From Candidatus Eiseniibacteriota bacterium (GTDB lineage Bacteria > Joyebacterota > Joyebacteria > Joyebacterales > Joyebacteraceae), in the NCBI GenBank assembly GCA_030622115.1, contig JAUXGN010000024.1:1-37118 (forward strand): a stretch of 37,118 bases of DNA, written 5' to 3'. Both the position numbers and the translations under genes were made by a program. Every line of letters starts with the position of its first letter. The stretch's first letter is position 1. Positions 8,104 through 16,955 of the stretch are shown here, in pieces. The notes below the pieces were generated by a model. It was not told where the DNA came from and made no database searches. It saw only the letters and a program-made list of their open reading frames with translations.

Positions 8104-8132
8104 ACAATAGCACAGGTTTTACGATGTGTCAA
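8104..8132 (-). promoter_or_regulatory. sigma70-type promoter upstream of the small-RNA candidate and smpB
   Basis: On the minus strand a perfect TTGACA (8127-8132) is followed after exactly 17 bases by TATTGT (8104-8109). The surroundings are locally AT-rich in a GC-rich region. The predicted start is near 8097, about 365 bases before smpB. This unusually long distance supports a separate RNA in between. Confidence 0.65.
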
Positions 8133-8252
8133 TAGCGGGGCGGAAACGCCAACAGCTTCTCGACCGGCGAATCCCCGACAGCGGACTCCGCCGCCTCTAT
8201 CCGATTCACACGTCACGTCGGTCTTGCGAGTCCCGATCGAAATCCTTTCTGG

Positions 8253-8281
8253 TTGACTGGGACCGTGTGTGAGACTAAGCT
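8253..8281 (+). promoter_or_regulatory. promoter of tRNA-Leu
   Basis: TTGACT (8253-8258), a 17-base spacer and TAAGCT (8276-8281). The predicted start is about 13 bases before the mature tRNA. Confidence 0.6.
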
Positions 8282-8300
8282 TTGTGTCTAGGTGTAGCCT

Positions 8301-8388
8301 GCCGAAGTGGTGGAATTGGTAGACGCGCTGCGTTCAGGGCGCAGTGGGGCTAGTCCCTGTGGGGGTTCGAGTCCCCCCTTCGGCACCA
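8301..8388 (+). tRNA. tRNA-Leu (anticodon CAG)
   Basis: A class II tRNA with a long variable arm. Acceptor GCCGAAG pairs with CTTCGGC, followed by A and an encoded CCA. The anticodon arm CTGCG-TTCAGGG-CGCAG gives CAG. The T arm is GGGGGTTCGAGTCCCCC. It is transcribed on the plus strand, opposite to the tRNA cluster at 2467-3358. Confidence 0.97.
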
Positions 8389-8434
8389 GAGTCAGCGGAG
8401 GGCGGCGTGCCGATGGCAGGCCGCTTTCGCGCGA

Positions 8435-8479
8435 ATGGCCGCCGATCGGGCGGCTAATGGCCACTGATCCGGCGGCCAT
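8435..8479 (+). terminator. hairpin between tRNA-Leu and the DUF362 gene
   Basis: ATGGCCGCCGATC (8435-8447) pairs with GATCCGGCGGCCAT (8466-8479) with one bulged base; the loop is 18 bases. No T-run follows, so it is more likely a processing or attenuation structure in the tRNA-Leu read-through transcript than a firm terminator. It ends 24 bases before the next start codon. Confidence 0.3.
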
Positions 8480-8503
8480 CGAGTCTCGACAAGGGAGCGT
8501 AAT

Positions 8504-9595
8504 GTGGCGAAGTCGAAGGTAGCAGTACTCCGGACGAAGCCCGATACGGTGCTTGAGGACTACCAGAGGCTCTGTGAACTCGCTGGGCTCAGGGATGCCC
8601 TCGACCAGTCCGCCACCACGATCATCAAGGACAACATCAGCTGGCACCTCATGTATCCGGGCTCCAACACGACCCCGTGGCAGCTCGAGGGGACGATCCT
8701 GGGCCTCAAGGACGCCGGATTCGACGATCTGGTCGATGTACACAACAAGACGGTTGTCACCATCGCGGATCTTGGAGACCGCTACAACAAGTTCGGTCCC
8801 GTCCTTGAGAAGTACGGAGTCCCAAAGAAGTACAACTTCAAGCCGGAAGACATGACGTGGATCAAGTACGAGCCCAAGGCCGAGATGGCGGTGCTCAACA
8901 AGATCTTCCCCGACGGCATCTACCTCCCGGACTACTTCTTCGGGAAGAACATCGTCCATCTGCCGACCGTCAAGACGCACAGCTACACCGTGACGACCGG
9001 AGCCCTCAAGAACGCCTTCGGCGGTCTACTGAATGTGAACCGTCACATGACACACACGTGGATCCACGACACGATCGTCGATCTTCTCGCCGTCCAGAAG
9101 GAGATCCACACGGGTCTGTTCTGCACGATGGACGGCACCACCGCCGGGAGCGGCCCCGGGCCGCGGACACTCATCCCCCACCAGAAGGATGTGATCCTGG
9201 CATCGGACGATCAGGTGGCCATCGACGCGGTTGCGGCACAGATGATGGGCTTCAATCCAATGGAGATGCGCTACATTGCCCACGCCACTGAGCGCGGCCT
9301 CGGACAGGGAGACCCACGGCAGATCGAGATAGTCGGTGATCCAGAGCTGGCCGATGAGCGGTGGGGCTTCAAGGTAGGCGTGAACCTGGGGACCGGCGCC
9401 GGCATGTTGCTCTGGCGCTCGCCGCTCAGGATATTCCAGAAGCTCCTCTTCCAGACACCCATCGTCAAGATCTTCATCTTTGCGAGCGAGTTCTACCACG
9501 ACAAGTTCTGGTACCCGACGAAGGGCGTCCCCGTAGTGGAGAAATGGAAGCGAGAGAGCCCATGGGGAGAGCTGTTCGAGAGCTACCCGGAGTAG
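8504..9595 (+). CDS. DUF362 domain-containing protein
   Basis: A 363-residue protein with DUF362 features throughout. TIIKDNISWHLMYPGSN fills the place of the usual Lys-Pro-Asn segment. KNIVHLPTVKTHSYTVTTGALKNAFGGLLN matches the 'lP.lKtH' segment followed by the Gly-Leu-Leu-Asn pair. DGTTAGSGPGPRTLIP and LASDDQVAIDAVAAQMMGFNP are the conserved tail motifs. No ferredoxin cysteines or signal peptide are visible, so it is probably cytoplasmic; its reaction is unknown. The start is a GTG at 8504 with AGGGAG six bases upstream. It is a distant second DUF362 copy; the other is at 1-1116. It follows tRNA-Leu by 115 bases and may be read from that promoter. Confidence 0.85.
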   Translation: MAKSKVAVLRTKPDTVLEDYQRLCELAGLRDALDQSATTIIKDNISWHLMYPGSNTTPWQLEGTILGLKDAGFDDLVDVHNKTVVTIADLGDRYNKFGPVLEKYGVPKKYNFKPEDMTWIKYEPKAEMAVLNKIFPDGIYLPDYFFGKNIVHLPTVKTHSYTVTTGALKNAFGGLLNVNRHMTHTWIHDTIVDLLAVQKEIHTGLFCTMDGTTAGSGPGPRTLIPHQKDVILASDDQVAIDAVAAQMMGFNPMEMRYIAHATERGLGQGDPRQIEIVGDPELADERWGFKVGVNLGTGAGMLLWRSPLRIFQKLLFQTPIVKIFIFASEFYHDKFWYPTKGVPVVEKWKRESPWGELFESYPE

Positions 9596-9670
9596 GGACC
9601 GGACGCTCAGACGCTCGGCCGACCCTTCTGTCGGCACGGGCAGCGGTATGGAACATGGCGCGATCTCACC

Positions 9671-9699
9671 TTGACTTCGCACACAGCCTCTAGTATAGT
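9671..9699 (+). promoter_or_regulatory. strong promoter of the SBBP propeller gene
   Basis: TTGACT (9671-9676), a 17-base spacer and TATAGT (9694-9699), each matching consensus at five of six positions. The start would be near 9706, leaving a leader of about 107 bases before the ATG at 9813. Confidence 0.65.
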
Positions 9700-9812
9700 T
9701 GGCTTGCCTTCCACTTGTGCTCATCATTCATCGGACTCGCACATAAAATCGTGGCTATCCCCCCAGAGCGTGGCTGTTCCCGCGCGTGTGCACCTGCACA
9801 ACGGAGGAGATG

Positions 9813-11762
9813 ATGAGAACTGCCAGATTGCTCATCGTTGTCACCGTATTGTCGCTTCTGTCCATGTGGGCAGGAGCTCAGGAGCCGTACGAGGAGTGGG
9901 TCGCCACATATGACGGTCCCGATCACCTTCTGGATTCTGGAAGGAGCATCGGTGTGGACGCCTTGGGCAACGTCTATGTCTCCGGCAACAGCAATACCCC
10001 CCACGGTGGCTTTGTCAGCGACTACGTGACGATCGCCTACGGATCTGACGGTGTCGAACTGTGGCTGACCAGGTATGACGGACCTGCCGGCTATCACGAC
10101 TACGCCAAGGGCATGGCCCTGGACAGCGCCGGCAACATGTACGTGACAGGCGAGAGTTGGGGCCTTGGCACGCTCGAGGACTACGCCACGATCATGTACG
10201 ACGCGAGCGGCAATGAGAAGTGGGTAGCGAGATACGATGGGCCCGGTGGCAGAAGCGACGAGGCAAAGGCTGTTGCGCTCTCCGGCGATGGCAGTGTCTG
10301 TGTGACCGGTCGCAGCTACGGGGGCACCGACACCGACTACGACTATGCCACGATCCGATACAACTCGGACGGAGACGAGCTCTGGGTTGCGAGGTACAGC
10401 AATGAACCCGTGCTTGGAAACGACCATGCCACCGCCATCGCAGTAGGCCCGGACGGCAGTGTGTACGTAACCGGCCACAGCTGGGGTGACGGAACCGCAG
10501 AGGACTTCGCGACCGTGAAGTACACTCCGGACGGTCACGAGGAATGGGTGGCGCGATACAATGGTCCGGACGATGGCGATGACGAGGCCGAAGCCATTGC
10601 AGTGGACGACCTGGGCAATGTGTACGTGACGGGGCGCAGCTGGGCGGACGCCTCGGAGTATGACTACGCGACCATCAAGTACGATCCGGACGGCAATGAG
10701 AAGTGGGTGGCTCGCTACAACGGACCGGGCAACAAGTGGGACCTGGCCTGGGGTCTCGTTCTGGATAATGAGGGATGCGTTTTCGTGACTGGAGGCAGCC
10801 ACAACCACGGGTGGGACGACCACGACTACGCGACCATCAAGTACGACGCGGAGGGGAATCAGATCTGGCTATCAAGGTACGGCGGGCCCGCCGGATCCCT
10901 CGACTCCGCGCGGGACATCGTCCTCGACAGCTCCGGAAATGCGTACGTCACCGGCAACAGCACCGACTACTACACCGGCTACGGAGAGTGGATCTACGAC
11001 TGCGCGACCGTCAAGTATGACGCGACCGGTACGCAGGAATGGGTAGTCAGATACGACGGCCCGTCGAACGAGACGGATGGGGGCGCAGCGATTGCGGTTG
11101 ATGACGCAAACGTGTACGTCACGGGCTACAGTTGGAACGACGGAACCGATCTTGATGTGCTGACCATCAAGTACTCGTCGGAGCTCTCTCCGGTCGAGGG
11201 TGTCTTCTACGCTGCCACTGTGGAATCGGGCGCGGTGATGCTCCGCTGGACGGTTCCCTATCTCTTCGGAATCGAGGGGTTCAACGTGTACCGGGCGACA
11301 AACCCTGACGGGCCGTTTGCCAGGATCAACACGGACTCGATCGAGCCCATCTCCCCCGGAGCGTACGAGGATACTACCATCTGGCCGGGGACGACCTTCT
11401 GGTACGAGCTTCGAGCGATCGTCGACGGCTCCGAGGAGATCGTGAGTTCGGGAGCTGCCACTGCAACGACAGGCGGCGAGCTCTCAATCCGGCTCTACGC
11501 CGCCGCACCCAATCCCTTTGTTGAGAGCACAAGCGTACGCTTCGACATCGCGGTTCATGTAGACCGCGCGCGGATCGCTGTGTACGACGTAGCGGGCAGA
11601 CTCGTCAAGACCCTGGTGGACGGGCGTGTGACCTCTGGTCCCCACGAGGTACACTGGGATGGGACGGATGATGCAGGGGTCCAGACGGCATCGGGCGTCT
11701 ATGTTGTCAGACTTGATACGGGTGGGCAGAACCGGACCAGCAAGGTCGTCCGCGTTCGCTAG
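9813..11762 (+). CDS. secreted SBBP beta-propeller protein with FlgD-like C-terminal module
   Basis: A 649-residue exported protein. A signal peptide (about 1-22, LLIVVTVLSLLSMWAGA) is followed by eight repeats of about 53 residues, each with a GNVYVTG-type core, a DYATIKYD-type strand and an EEWVARYNGP-type strand. This is the SBBP pattern, folding into a beta-propeller. An Fn3-like domain (AATVESGAVMLRWTVPYLFG) and a FlgD-like Ig domain (IAVYDVAGRLVKTLVDG to KVVRVR) end the chain. FlgD-like tails are common on secreted proteins of FCB-type bacteria and are often treated as sorting or anchoring modules; here that is inference. GGAGGAG precedes two ATGs at 9810 and 9813; the second has the better spacing. 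An upstream in-frame GTG at 9786 would place the SD inside the gene. Function beyond the cell surface is unknown. Confidence 0.85.
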   Translation: MRTARLLIVVTVLSLLSMWAGAQEPYEEWVATYDGPDHLLDSGRSIGVDALGNVYVSGNSNTPHGGFVSDYVTIAYGSDGVELWLTRYDGPAGYHDYAKGMALDSAGNMYVTGESWGLGTLEDYATIMYDASGNEKWVARYDGPGGRSDEAKAVALSGDGSVCVTGRSYGGTDTDYDYATIRYNSDGDELWVARYSNEPVLGNDHATAIAVGPDGSVYVTGHSWGDGTAEDFATVKYTPDGHEEWVARYNGPDDGDDEAEAIAVDDLGNVYVTGRSWADASEYDYATIKYDPDGNEKWVARYNGPGNKWDLAWGLVLDNEGCVFVTGGSHNHGWDDHDYATIKYDAEGNQIWLSRYGGPAGSLDSARDIVLDSSGNAYVTGNSTDYYTGYGEWIYDCATVKYDATGTQEWVVRYDGPSNETDGGAAIAVDDANVYVTGYSWNDGTDLDVLTIKYSSELSPVEGVFYAATVESGAVMLRWTVPYLFGIEGFNVYRATNPDGPFARINTDSIEPISPGAYEDTTIWPGTTFWYELRAIVDGSEEIVSSGAATATTGGELSIRLYAAAPNPFVESTSVRFDIAVHVDRARIAVYDVAGRLVKTLVDGRVTSGPHEVHWDGTDDAGVQTASGVYVVRLDTGGQNRTSKVVRVR

Positions 11763-11947
11763 CCGCCGACTTCTTCTTCCGCGGGAACAGAACGAGCCTG
11801 CGAGCACCTGTGAAATCAGAGCCTGCTTGCGAGCATCATCGCTCAGTTCAATGGCTACTGTGCCTCCTTCGGGGGAACACCCGTCTCACCACTCAGAGTT
11901 CCTTCACCCAGACATGGGCGAGGAGGGCTTCTTGTCGGGAGGTCCGA

Positions 11948-13501
11948 CTACCGGTACATCGCCTTGATGGCGCCCCAGCTCTTGGTCTCTACGGCCGTGC
12001 CGGTGCATCCAACGTCAAAGGCCCCAATGTAGCCGCCTGACGGCCCACCCGTAGCGCAGGGCGAGAGATCGTGCAGTTGAAAATCGTGCGACATCGCATT
12101 GCAGAACAACGGGTCGACGCTGATGTTCCCGTAGTACCCGGTGACATCCGGGATCGGCGAGGCGTATGTGCCGCTGGACATGTCGTAGACGTCACAGTAG
12201 AGGATGAGTGGAACCGACAAACTGCCAGTGGCACTGATGCCGTAGCCTTCACCACCCGTGATGATGCACGCCACGATATCGGGCACGATGCCGTGGTCTT
12301 CGCCGCCACAATGGATCGCTCCCCATTCAGACGTGGAACTGCCACCGTAGATCGTGCAGTTTGAGATGAGACCGGTGCAGGCACTGATGCGGATCGACCC
12401 TCCTCTGTCGTCGCAGGAGTTGTCCACGAACAAACAGTGGTCGATCAAGAGCTCGCACGCTGTCGGGCCGTACGCCCTCACAGCACCACCCTCATCATCG
12501 CAATGATTTCCGTAGAACTCGCAAGCAGAGTACGAAACGGTTGCGACATCGTGCGTTGAAACAGCACCGCCAAGACCTGATGTCGAATTCGAACGGAACG
12601 TACAGTCTGTGAACGACGCGCTCTCACTCCAGCGAAGGACGATGGCGCCCCCGTTATCCCAGGATGAGTTGTCCTCGAAGAGGGTCCTGGTCACAGCAAC
12701 GGGAGTGTCGTTTGAGCCACTCCCCTCGCAGTAGATGGCCGGCCCGAGGTCGTTGAAGTTGCGGAGAAACTCGCAGTCTTCGATGATGATGGGACCTGTG
12801 GAGTAGAGTGAGAGAGCACTCTGACCGCTGTAATCGGAGAACGTGCACCCTTGAGCGGTCAGCTCGGAGCCCTCTACTTTGACAGCTGGACCTCGCAGCT
12901 CCCGCTCCACGTAACTGCCTGAGCCACCGAACGTGCAGTCCTTCAACCCAACCTGTGCTCCACCCTCGATGAACACACCCTCACCGTGGAAATCGCATCC
13001 TGTGAAGGTAGAGCTTCCTTCACAGATCGTCGCCCCACAATCGTAGTTCGAGTAGAACATGCAGTCGCTCACCGTCGGGGACGCCGAGAACGCGAGGATG
13101 CCGGGCCCGAAATTCTGGGTGAGTATCATGTTCTCGATGGTCGGCGCAGTGCCGCTCATGCAGGTCACGCCGGCCGTGGTGCCACTCTGCACGGTGAAAC
13201 CTCTGAGGATGGTGCCCTCGCCGACCGTTCCGTAGACGAGAAATCCCTGTGAGAAAGCGAGAGCGTCGATGATCGTTATCGCCGGTCCACCCTGCGAACG
13301 AAGGGTCATGGGACCGCCGTACAACAGCACGGACTCGCTGTAGATGCCGGGCGCCACAATGACGGTATCACCCTCGGCTGCAGCGTTGACGCCGGCCTGT
13401 ATCGTTGGTTGCTCAGAAGGAACGTAGATCACGGCACTCGTCCCGCTGGCCGGAGTAAGAACCAACCCGCTAAGAACCAGCAGCACTAGCAATCTCTTCA
13501 T
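11948..13501 (-). CDS. secreted right-handed parallel beta-helix protein with W-G-x-x-K tail
   Basis: A 517-residue exported protein. A signal peptide (about 1-23, MKRLLVLLVLSGLVLTPASG) precedes YVPSEQPTIQAGVNAAAEGDTVIVAPGIY, the classic opening of NosD/PbH1-type parallel beta-helix proteins. Many short strands follow, such as GTAPTIENMILTQN, STFTGCDFHGEG and SASFTDCTFRSNSTSGLGGAV. Such proteins are often carbohydrate-active or surface-structural; no catalytic motif is evident. The last residues are VETKSWGAIKAMYR, matching the tail of the LTD protein at 25473-26078 (VEESTWGQVKSLYR). There is no FlgD-like module. AGGAG lies nine bases before the ATG, and a promoter lies at 13618-13647. It is convergent with the SBBP gene; the 185-base gap between them shows no clear terminator. 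Confidence 0.85.
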   Translation of the reverse strand: MKRLLVLLVLSGLVLTPASGTSAVIYVPSEQPTIQAGVNAAAEGDTVIVAPGIYSESVLLYGGPMTLRSQGGPAITIIDALAFSQGFLVYGTVGEGTILRGFTVQSGTTAGVTCMSGTAPTIENMILTQNFGPGILAFSASPTVSDCMFYSNYDCGATICEGSSTFTGCDFHGEGVFIEGGAQVGLKDCTFGGSGSYVERELRGPAVKVEGSELTAQGCTFSDYSGQSALSLYSTGPIIIEDCEFLRNFNDLGPAIYCEGSGSNDTPVAVTRTLFEDNSSWDNGGAIVLRWSESASFTDCTFRSNSTSGLGGAVSTHDVATVSYSACEFYGNHCDDEGGAVRAYGPTACELLIDHCLFVDNSCDDRGGSIRISACTGLISNCTIYGGSSTSEWGAIHCGGEDHGIVPDIVACIITGGEGYGISATGSLSVPLILYCDVYDMSSGTYASPIPDVTGYYGNISVDPLFCNAMSHDFQLHDLSPCATGGPSGGYIGAFDVGCTGTAVETKSWGAIKAMYR

Positions 13502-13617
13502 GACTCGCGCTCCTTTCGGTGCGTCGGCGGCGCGAGCCGCCGCATTCCTGTGAATCCGCGATTCTCTCGTCGAATAGATCGTGTCACCTCACGGCTCCCT
13601 CTGAGCCATGCATCAAG

Positions 13618-13647
13618 ATAGTATCACACGTGCTATATCGTGGTCAA
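13618..13647 (-). promoter_or_regulatory. promoter of the beta-helix gene
   Basis: On the minus strand TTGACC (13642-13647), an 18-base spacer and TACTAT (13618-13623), with TG one base before the -10 (extended -10). The leader of about 110 bases contains a perfect 7-bp hairpin with a four-base loop at 13525-13542, just upstream of the ribosome-binding site. Confidence 0.55.
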
Positions 13648-13667
13648 GGTAGAAGGAGAATCATGAT

Positions 13668-14711
13668 CTATCGCATCACTTGTATGGCAAAGACGTTCTG
13701 CAGGAAGAACAGGGCGATGAAGGTGATCGCACAGGCGATGACCGGCGTGGTCACCCAACCCGCAGCGATCTCACCCAGCACCCGGAAACGAACCCCCCGT
13801 CCACCCTTCAAGATGCCCAGACCCAGCACAGCTCCGATCACCGCCTGCGAACTCGAGACCGGCACCAATGGGATCGCCGGCAGGCCGTGCCCCGTCAGCC
13901 AGCCACTCAGTTGCTGACTCGAAAACAGGTAGAGCACTGCCGCCTGCGACAGCACCACGATCAGCGCCATCTGGGGCGTCAGTCGCATCAGGCTGCCACC
14001 CACGGTTTCCATCACACGCCGCGAATAGGTGAAGATGCCGATCGAGATGGCAATGCCGCCGATCAGGAAGAGCTGCTGGGTGCCCGTGAGAGTGAAAAGA
14101 CCGAGCACAGTCAGTGTCTTGAACGGAGCTACCGGCACGAAGACGCCCATCACATTGGCAATGTTGTTGGCGCCGAGACTGTACGAGCCAAAGGCGCCGA
14201 CCAGGATCAACCCCCACCGCATGAGCATGTCTTCCCAGAGCAGATGGACGGGGAAGCGGCGGGATACCCTGATGAACACCGAGTAGAAGAGCATGGCGAA
14301 CGCCGCGGCCAGGAGCGGGCAAGCCACCCAGGTCGTGACGATCTTGATGAGGGCCGACGCATCGGTCGGCGAGCCTGAGAAGAGATTCCAGCCGATGATC
14401 GAACCCACGATGGCCTGCGACGTGGACACGGGCAACGACATGCGCGTCATCGTGTAGACCGTGAAGCCAGCCGACAGAGCCACCATGAACGCACCGCCGA
14501 GCGCGTTGACTACACCGAGCTTGCCGAGGGTATGGGAGGCGCCCGCGCCGCCGACCACCGCACCCAGGATAACAAACGCGCTGCAGATGACGGCCGCTGT
14601 CGTGAACCGCATCATGCGCGTCCCAACGGCGGTCCCGAAAACGTTGGCGGCGTCGTTGGCGCCCAGGGACCAGCCCAGGAACAGGCCACTCGACAGGAAG
14701 AACAGCAGCAC
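13668..14711 (-). CDS. PiT-family inorganic phosphate transporter
   Basis: A 347-residue, highly hydrophobic protein with two inverted PiT repeats. Each carries the family signature: GANDAANVFGTAVGTRMM near residue 17 and GANNIANVMG in the second half, plus MSLPVSTSQAIVGSIIGW and LPAIPLVPVSSSQAVIGAVLG. About ten membrane segments are apparent. PiT carriers move phosphate, often as a metal-phosphate complex, with H+ or Na+. It is the last gene of the nine-gene operon. The GTG start at 14711 shares one base with the TAG stop of the DUF47 gene, a classic PiT-accessory pair. It is shorter than E. coli PitA (about 500 residues) but normal for the compact bacterial/archaeal type. Confidence 0.92.
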   Translation of the reverse strand: MLLFFLSSGLFLGWSLGANDAANVFGTAVGTRMMRFTTAAVICSAFVILGAVVGGAGASHTLGKLGVVNALGGAFMVALSAGFTVYTMTRMSLPVSTSQAIVGSIIGWNLFSGSPTDASALIKIVTTWVACPLLAAAFAMLFYSVFIRVSRRFPVHLLWEDMLMRWGLILVGAFGSYSLGANNIANVMGVFVPVAPFKTLTVLGLFTLTGTQQLFLIGGIAISIGIFTYSRRVMETVGGSLMRLTPQMALIVVLSQAAVLYLFSSQQLSGWLTGHGLPAIPLVPVSSSQAVIGAVLGLGILKGGRGVRFRVLGEIAAGWVTTPVIACAITFIALFFLQNVFAIQVMR

Positions 14712-15355
14712 TATACGGTCCTCTTGATGGCGTAGATGGCGAGCCGATCGGCCACGTCTTCGGCCGCGTCGGAAACGCGGTCGATATTCAGGGCGAAGTA
14801 GCGCAGGTGGATCTTGCGGGCCAGATCCACATCGGACTCGAAGATCTTGCGCTTGAGGTCCATGGCGACCCTGTCCCCTTCTTTCTCGTGGAAGTGGACC
14901 TTGTGCAAATGGTCGTTCACGCTACGGGGATCTCGAAAGAAGGCGCGTGCAGCCAGGACCACGGCCTCCGAGGTGTGCGTCGCGATGTCGGCCAGGTCAC
15001 GCCACTCCTTCCCCAGTTCCGGTATCATCTCAGGACGCTCGACCAGGAAGAGACTCAAGGTATTCTTGGCTGTATCGATGACGTCGTCCATGGTCTCGAG
15101 CAGATCCAGCACGTCCCCGCGCGACTCGGGGATCAGGGAGTAGCGGTACAGGTGGCCTTCGATGGCCCTCCGTAGATCGTCGGCACGGTTCTCCAGAGCC
15201 CCGATGGCATTGTAGCACTCCTCGAAACGCTCCATGTCCCCGGCCAGATACTCGGCCACACCCTTTTGGAAGACTAACGCTCCTTCGCTGATCGCGTCCA
15301 GAAAATCGTCTATCTGAGTAGTCAGCTCATTGGTCTGTTTGAAAAGAGTCGTCAT
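14711..15355 (-). CDS. DUF47/PhoU-like PiT accessory protein
   Basis: A 214-residue, all-helical, charged protein of the DUF47 (PhoU-like) family. Typical parts are EGALVFQKGVAEYLAGD, ENRADDLRRAIEGHLYR, LIPESRGDVLDLLETMDDVID and VHFHEKEGDRVAMDLKRKIF. PhoU-like proteins bind metal clusters and regulate phosphate transport; DUF47 genes are nearly always next to pit genes. Here the stop overlaps the pit start by one base, suggesting a fixed ratio of the two products. It lies 69 bases after the TctA gene and is expected to be cytoplasmic, at the membrane face of the transporter. Confidence 0.9.
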   Translation of the reverse strand: MTTLFKQTNELTTQIDDFLDAISEGALVFQKGVAEYLAGDMERFEECYNAIGALENRADDLRRAIEGHLYRYSLIPESRGDVLDLLETMDDVIDTAKNTLSLFLVERPEMIPELGKEWRDLADIATHTSEAVVLAARAFFRDPRSVNDHLHKVHFHEKEGDRVAMDLKRKIFESDVDLARKIHLRYFALNIDRVSDAAEDVADRLAIYAIKRTV

Positions 15356-15424
15356 GGCTTTGGGCTCCTTTGCTGAAACCTGACCGGCGTCGCCGCGAGG
15401 ACAGTGATGTCCTTGCGCCCCCTC

Positions 15425-16942
15425 TCATGATCTCGGCTCTCGCCGCTTGGCGGCCCTGAGACGGATGAGAGGCATCGCGAAGGACAGGATGGCCAGCACC
15501 AATATGACGGCACTGACCGGGCGAGTGAAGAAAATCGAGGGGTCGCCCATGATCAGGGCGCGGCGGAAATTCGACTCAGCCATGTAGCCCAGGATCAGAG
15601 CCAGCACCAGGGGCGCCGTTGGGAAACCGTAGCGTCGCAGGATCCAGCCGAGGATTCCGAAGATCAGGCAGATCAGCACATCAAAGAGGGAATTGGCCAC
15701 GCCGAAGCTGCCCACGAACGCGATGATCAGAATCACTGGGTAGAGTAGTGCCTTGGGCGCTGAGATGATCCTCACCCACAGCCTGTTGCCCAGGACTCCG
15801 AGAACCAGCAGCACGAAGTTACCCAGGACCAAGCTGGCAAAGAGACCGTAGACCAGATAGGAGTTCTTGCCGGCGAAGAGCTCGGGACCCGGAGTCACAC
15901 CGTGCAGCATCAGAGCGCCGATCAGAACCGCCGTAGCAGCACTGCCGGGAATGCCCAGGGTCAACAGGGGTACGAGAGCCCCGCCCACCGATCCGCCGGC
16001 TGCCGCCGCGGGGGCTGCGATCCCTTCCAGGCTGCCCTTGCCGAATTCCTCGGGCTTCCTGCTGACACGCCGCGCCTCATTGTAAGCGATGAAGGCCGCG
16101 ATGGTCGCGCCCGCCCCAGGTACGACGCCGATGATCGTTCCGAGCACAGAGGACTGCAGAATACTGCGCTTGAGTGCCAGCACCTCCCTGCGCCCCGGCA
16201 TCTTGCTGGAGAAGGTCTGCAGGGTCGTCTGCACCTGCTCCATGCGTTCGATATTCAGCAGGACCTCCCCCACAGCGAAGAGACCGATCAGGGCAGGGAT
16301 GAAGGCGATGCCGTCGATCAACTCGGGCCTGTCGAAGGTGTAGCGCATGAAACCGGTGATGGGATCCAGGCCGATGGTCATCAAGAGCAGACCGAGCAGT
16401 GTACTCACGGCGCCCTTGAGCATGTTCTTTGAAGCCATCGATACCACGATCGTCAGGCCGAAAATTGCCAGGGCGAAGTACTCCGGCGGTCCGAACGCAA
16501 GCGCCGCCTTGGCCAAGGGCACCGAGAAAGCGATGAGGATGAGAACGCCCAGGGTGCCGCCAGTGCAGTTGGCGATGAGGGCTGTTCCCAATGCGCGCCC
16601 CGGCTCCCCGCGCTTTGTCAGAGCGTAGCCGTCGAAGGCCAGGGCTACCGCGGCGGGCGTTCCGGGAGTATTGATGGCAATGGCGGTGATGCAGCCGCCG
16701 TACGCCGAAGCCGTGTAGACGGCTACCAGAAGGATCAGGGCGATCAGCGGATGCATACCATAGGTGAACGGCACCATCAGAGCCACACCAGTGGATGCCG
16801 ACAACCCCGGCATGACGCCCACAAAGATCCCGATGATGATACCGGCCACGACAACGATGCCGGGTTCCCACCAGGCGATGCCAGGCAGACCGGCGCCCAC
16901 GAGCGTACCGAAGCCCTCCATCAGGTTGTGCAGGATCTCCAT
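15425..16942 (-). CDS. tctA: tripartite tricarboxylate transporter large permease (TctA family)
   Basis: A 505-residue membrane protein with about 11-12 segments. It has the TctA signatures GIIIGIFVGVMPGLSASTGVALMVPFTYGM, AIAINTPGTPAAVALAFDGY (the conserved Gly-Thr-Pro loop), GVVPGAGATIAAFIAYNEAR and TLGIPGSAATAVLIGALMLHGV. TctA is the large permease of binding-protein-dependent TTT systems, which import citrate and other carboxylates. The ATG at 16942 has GGAGAG five bases upstream and follows the TctC-TctB gene by 13 bases. A longer open frame exists but lies inside the preceding gene. Its placement between a phosphatase pair and DUF47-PiT suggests a substrate linked to phosphate (inference). 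Confidence 0.93.
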   Translation of the reverse strand: MEILHNLMEGFGTLVGAGLPGIAWWEPGIVVVAGIIIGIFVGVMPGLSASTGVALMVPFTYGMHPLIALILLVAVYTASAYGGCITAIAINTPGTPAAVALAFDGYALTKRGEPGRALGTALIANCTGGTLGVLILIAFSVPLAKAALAFGPPEYFALAIFGLTIVVSMASKNMLKGAVSTLLGLLLMTIGLDPITGFMRYTFDRPELIDGIAFIPALIGLFAVGEVLLNIERMEQVQTTLQTFSSKMPGRREVLALKRSILQSSVLGTIIGVVPGAGATIAAFIAYNEARRVSRKPEEFGKGSLEGIAAPAAAAGGSVGGALVPLLTLGIPGSAATAVLIGALMLHGVTPGPELFAGKNSYLVYGLFASLVLGNFVLLVLGVLGNRLWVRIISAPKALLYPVILIIAFVGSFGVANSLFDVLICLIFGILGWILRRYGFPTAPLVLALILGYMAESNFRRALIMGDPSIFFTRPVSAVILVLAILSFAMPLIRLRAAKRREPRS

Positions 16943-16955
16943 CGAATCTCTCCGT

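Noticed and set aside
7754-8216. Two overlapping minus-strand frames of 111 and 143 codons upstream of smpB
   Set aside because: Composition is irregular with no recognisable domain, the starts lack ribosome-binding sites, and the region contains a promoter, rod-like fold and terminator that fit an RNA better.
7733-8300. tmRNA (ssrA) gene next to smpB
   Set aside because: I looked for the conserved tRNA-like ends and a tag reading frame on both strands and found neither.
9690-10823. Long minus-strand open frame (377 codons) across the SBBP gene
   Set aside because: It lies opposite the repeat-coding strand, has the Val/Arg-rich composition of a GC-rich shadow frame, no signal or ribosome-binding site, and the plus-strand frame has clear repeats, signal peptide and promoter.
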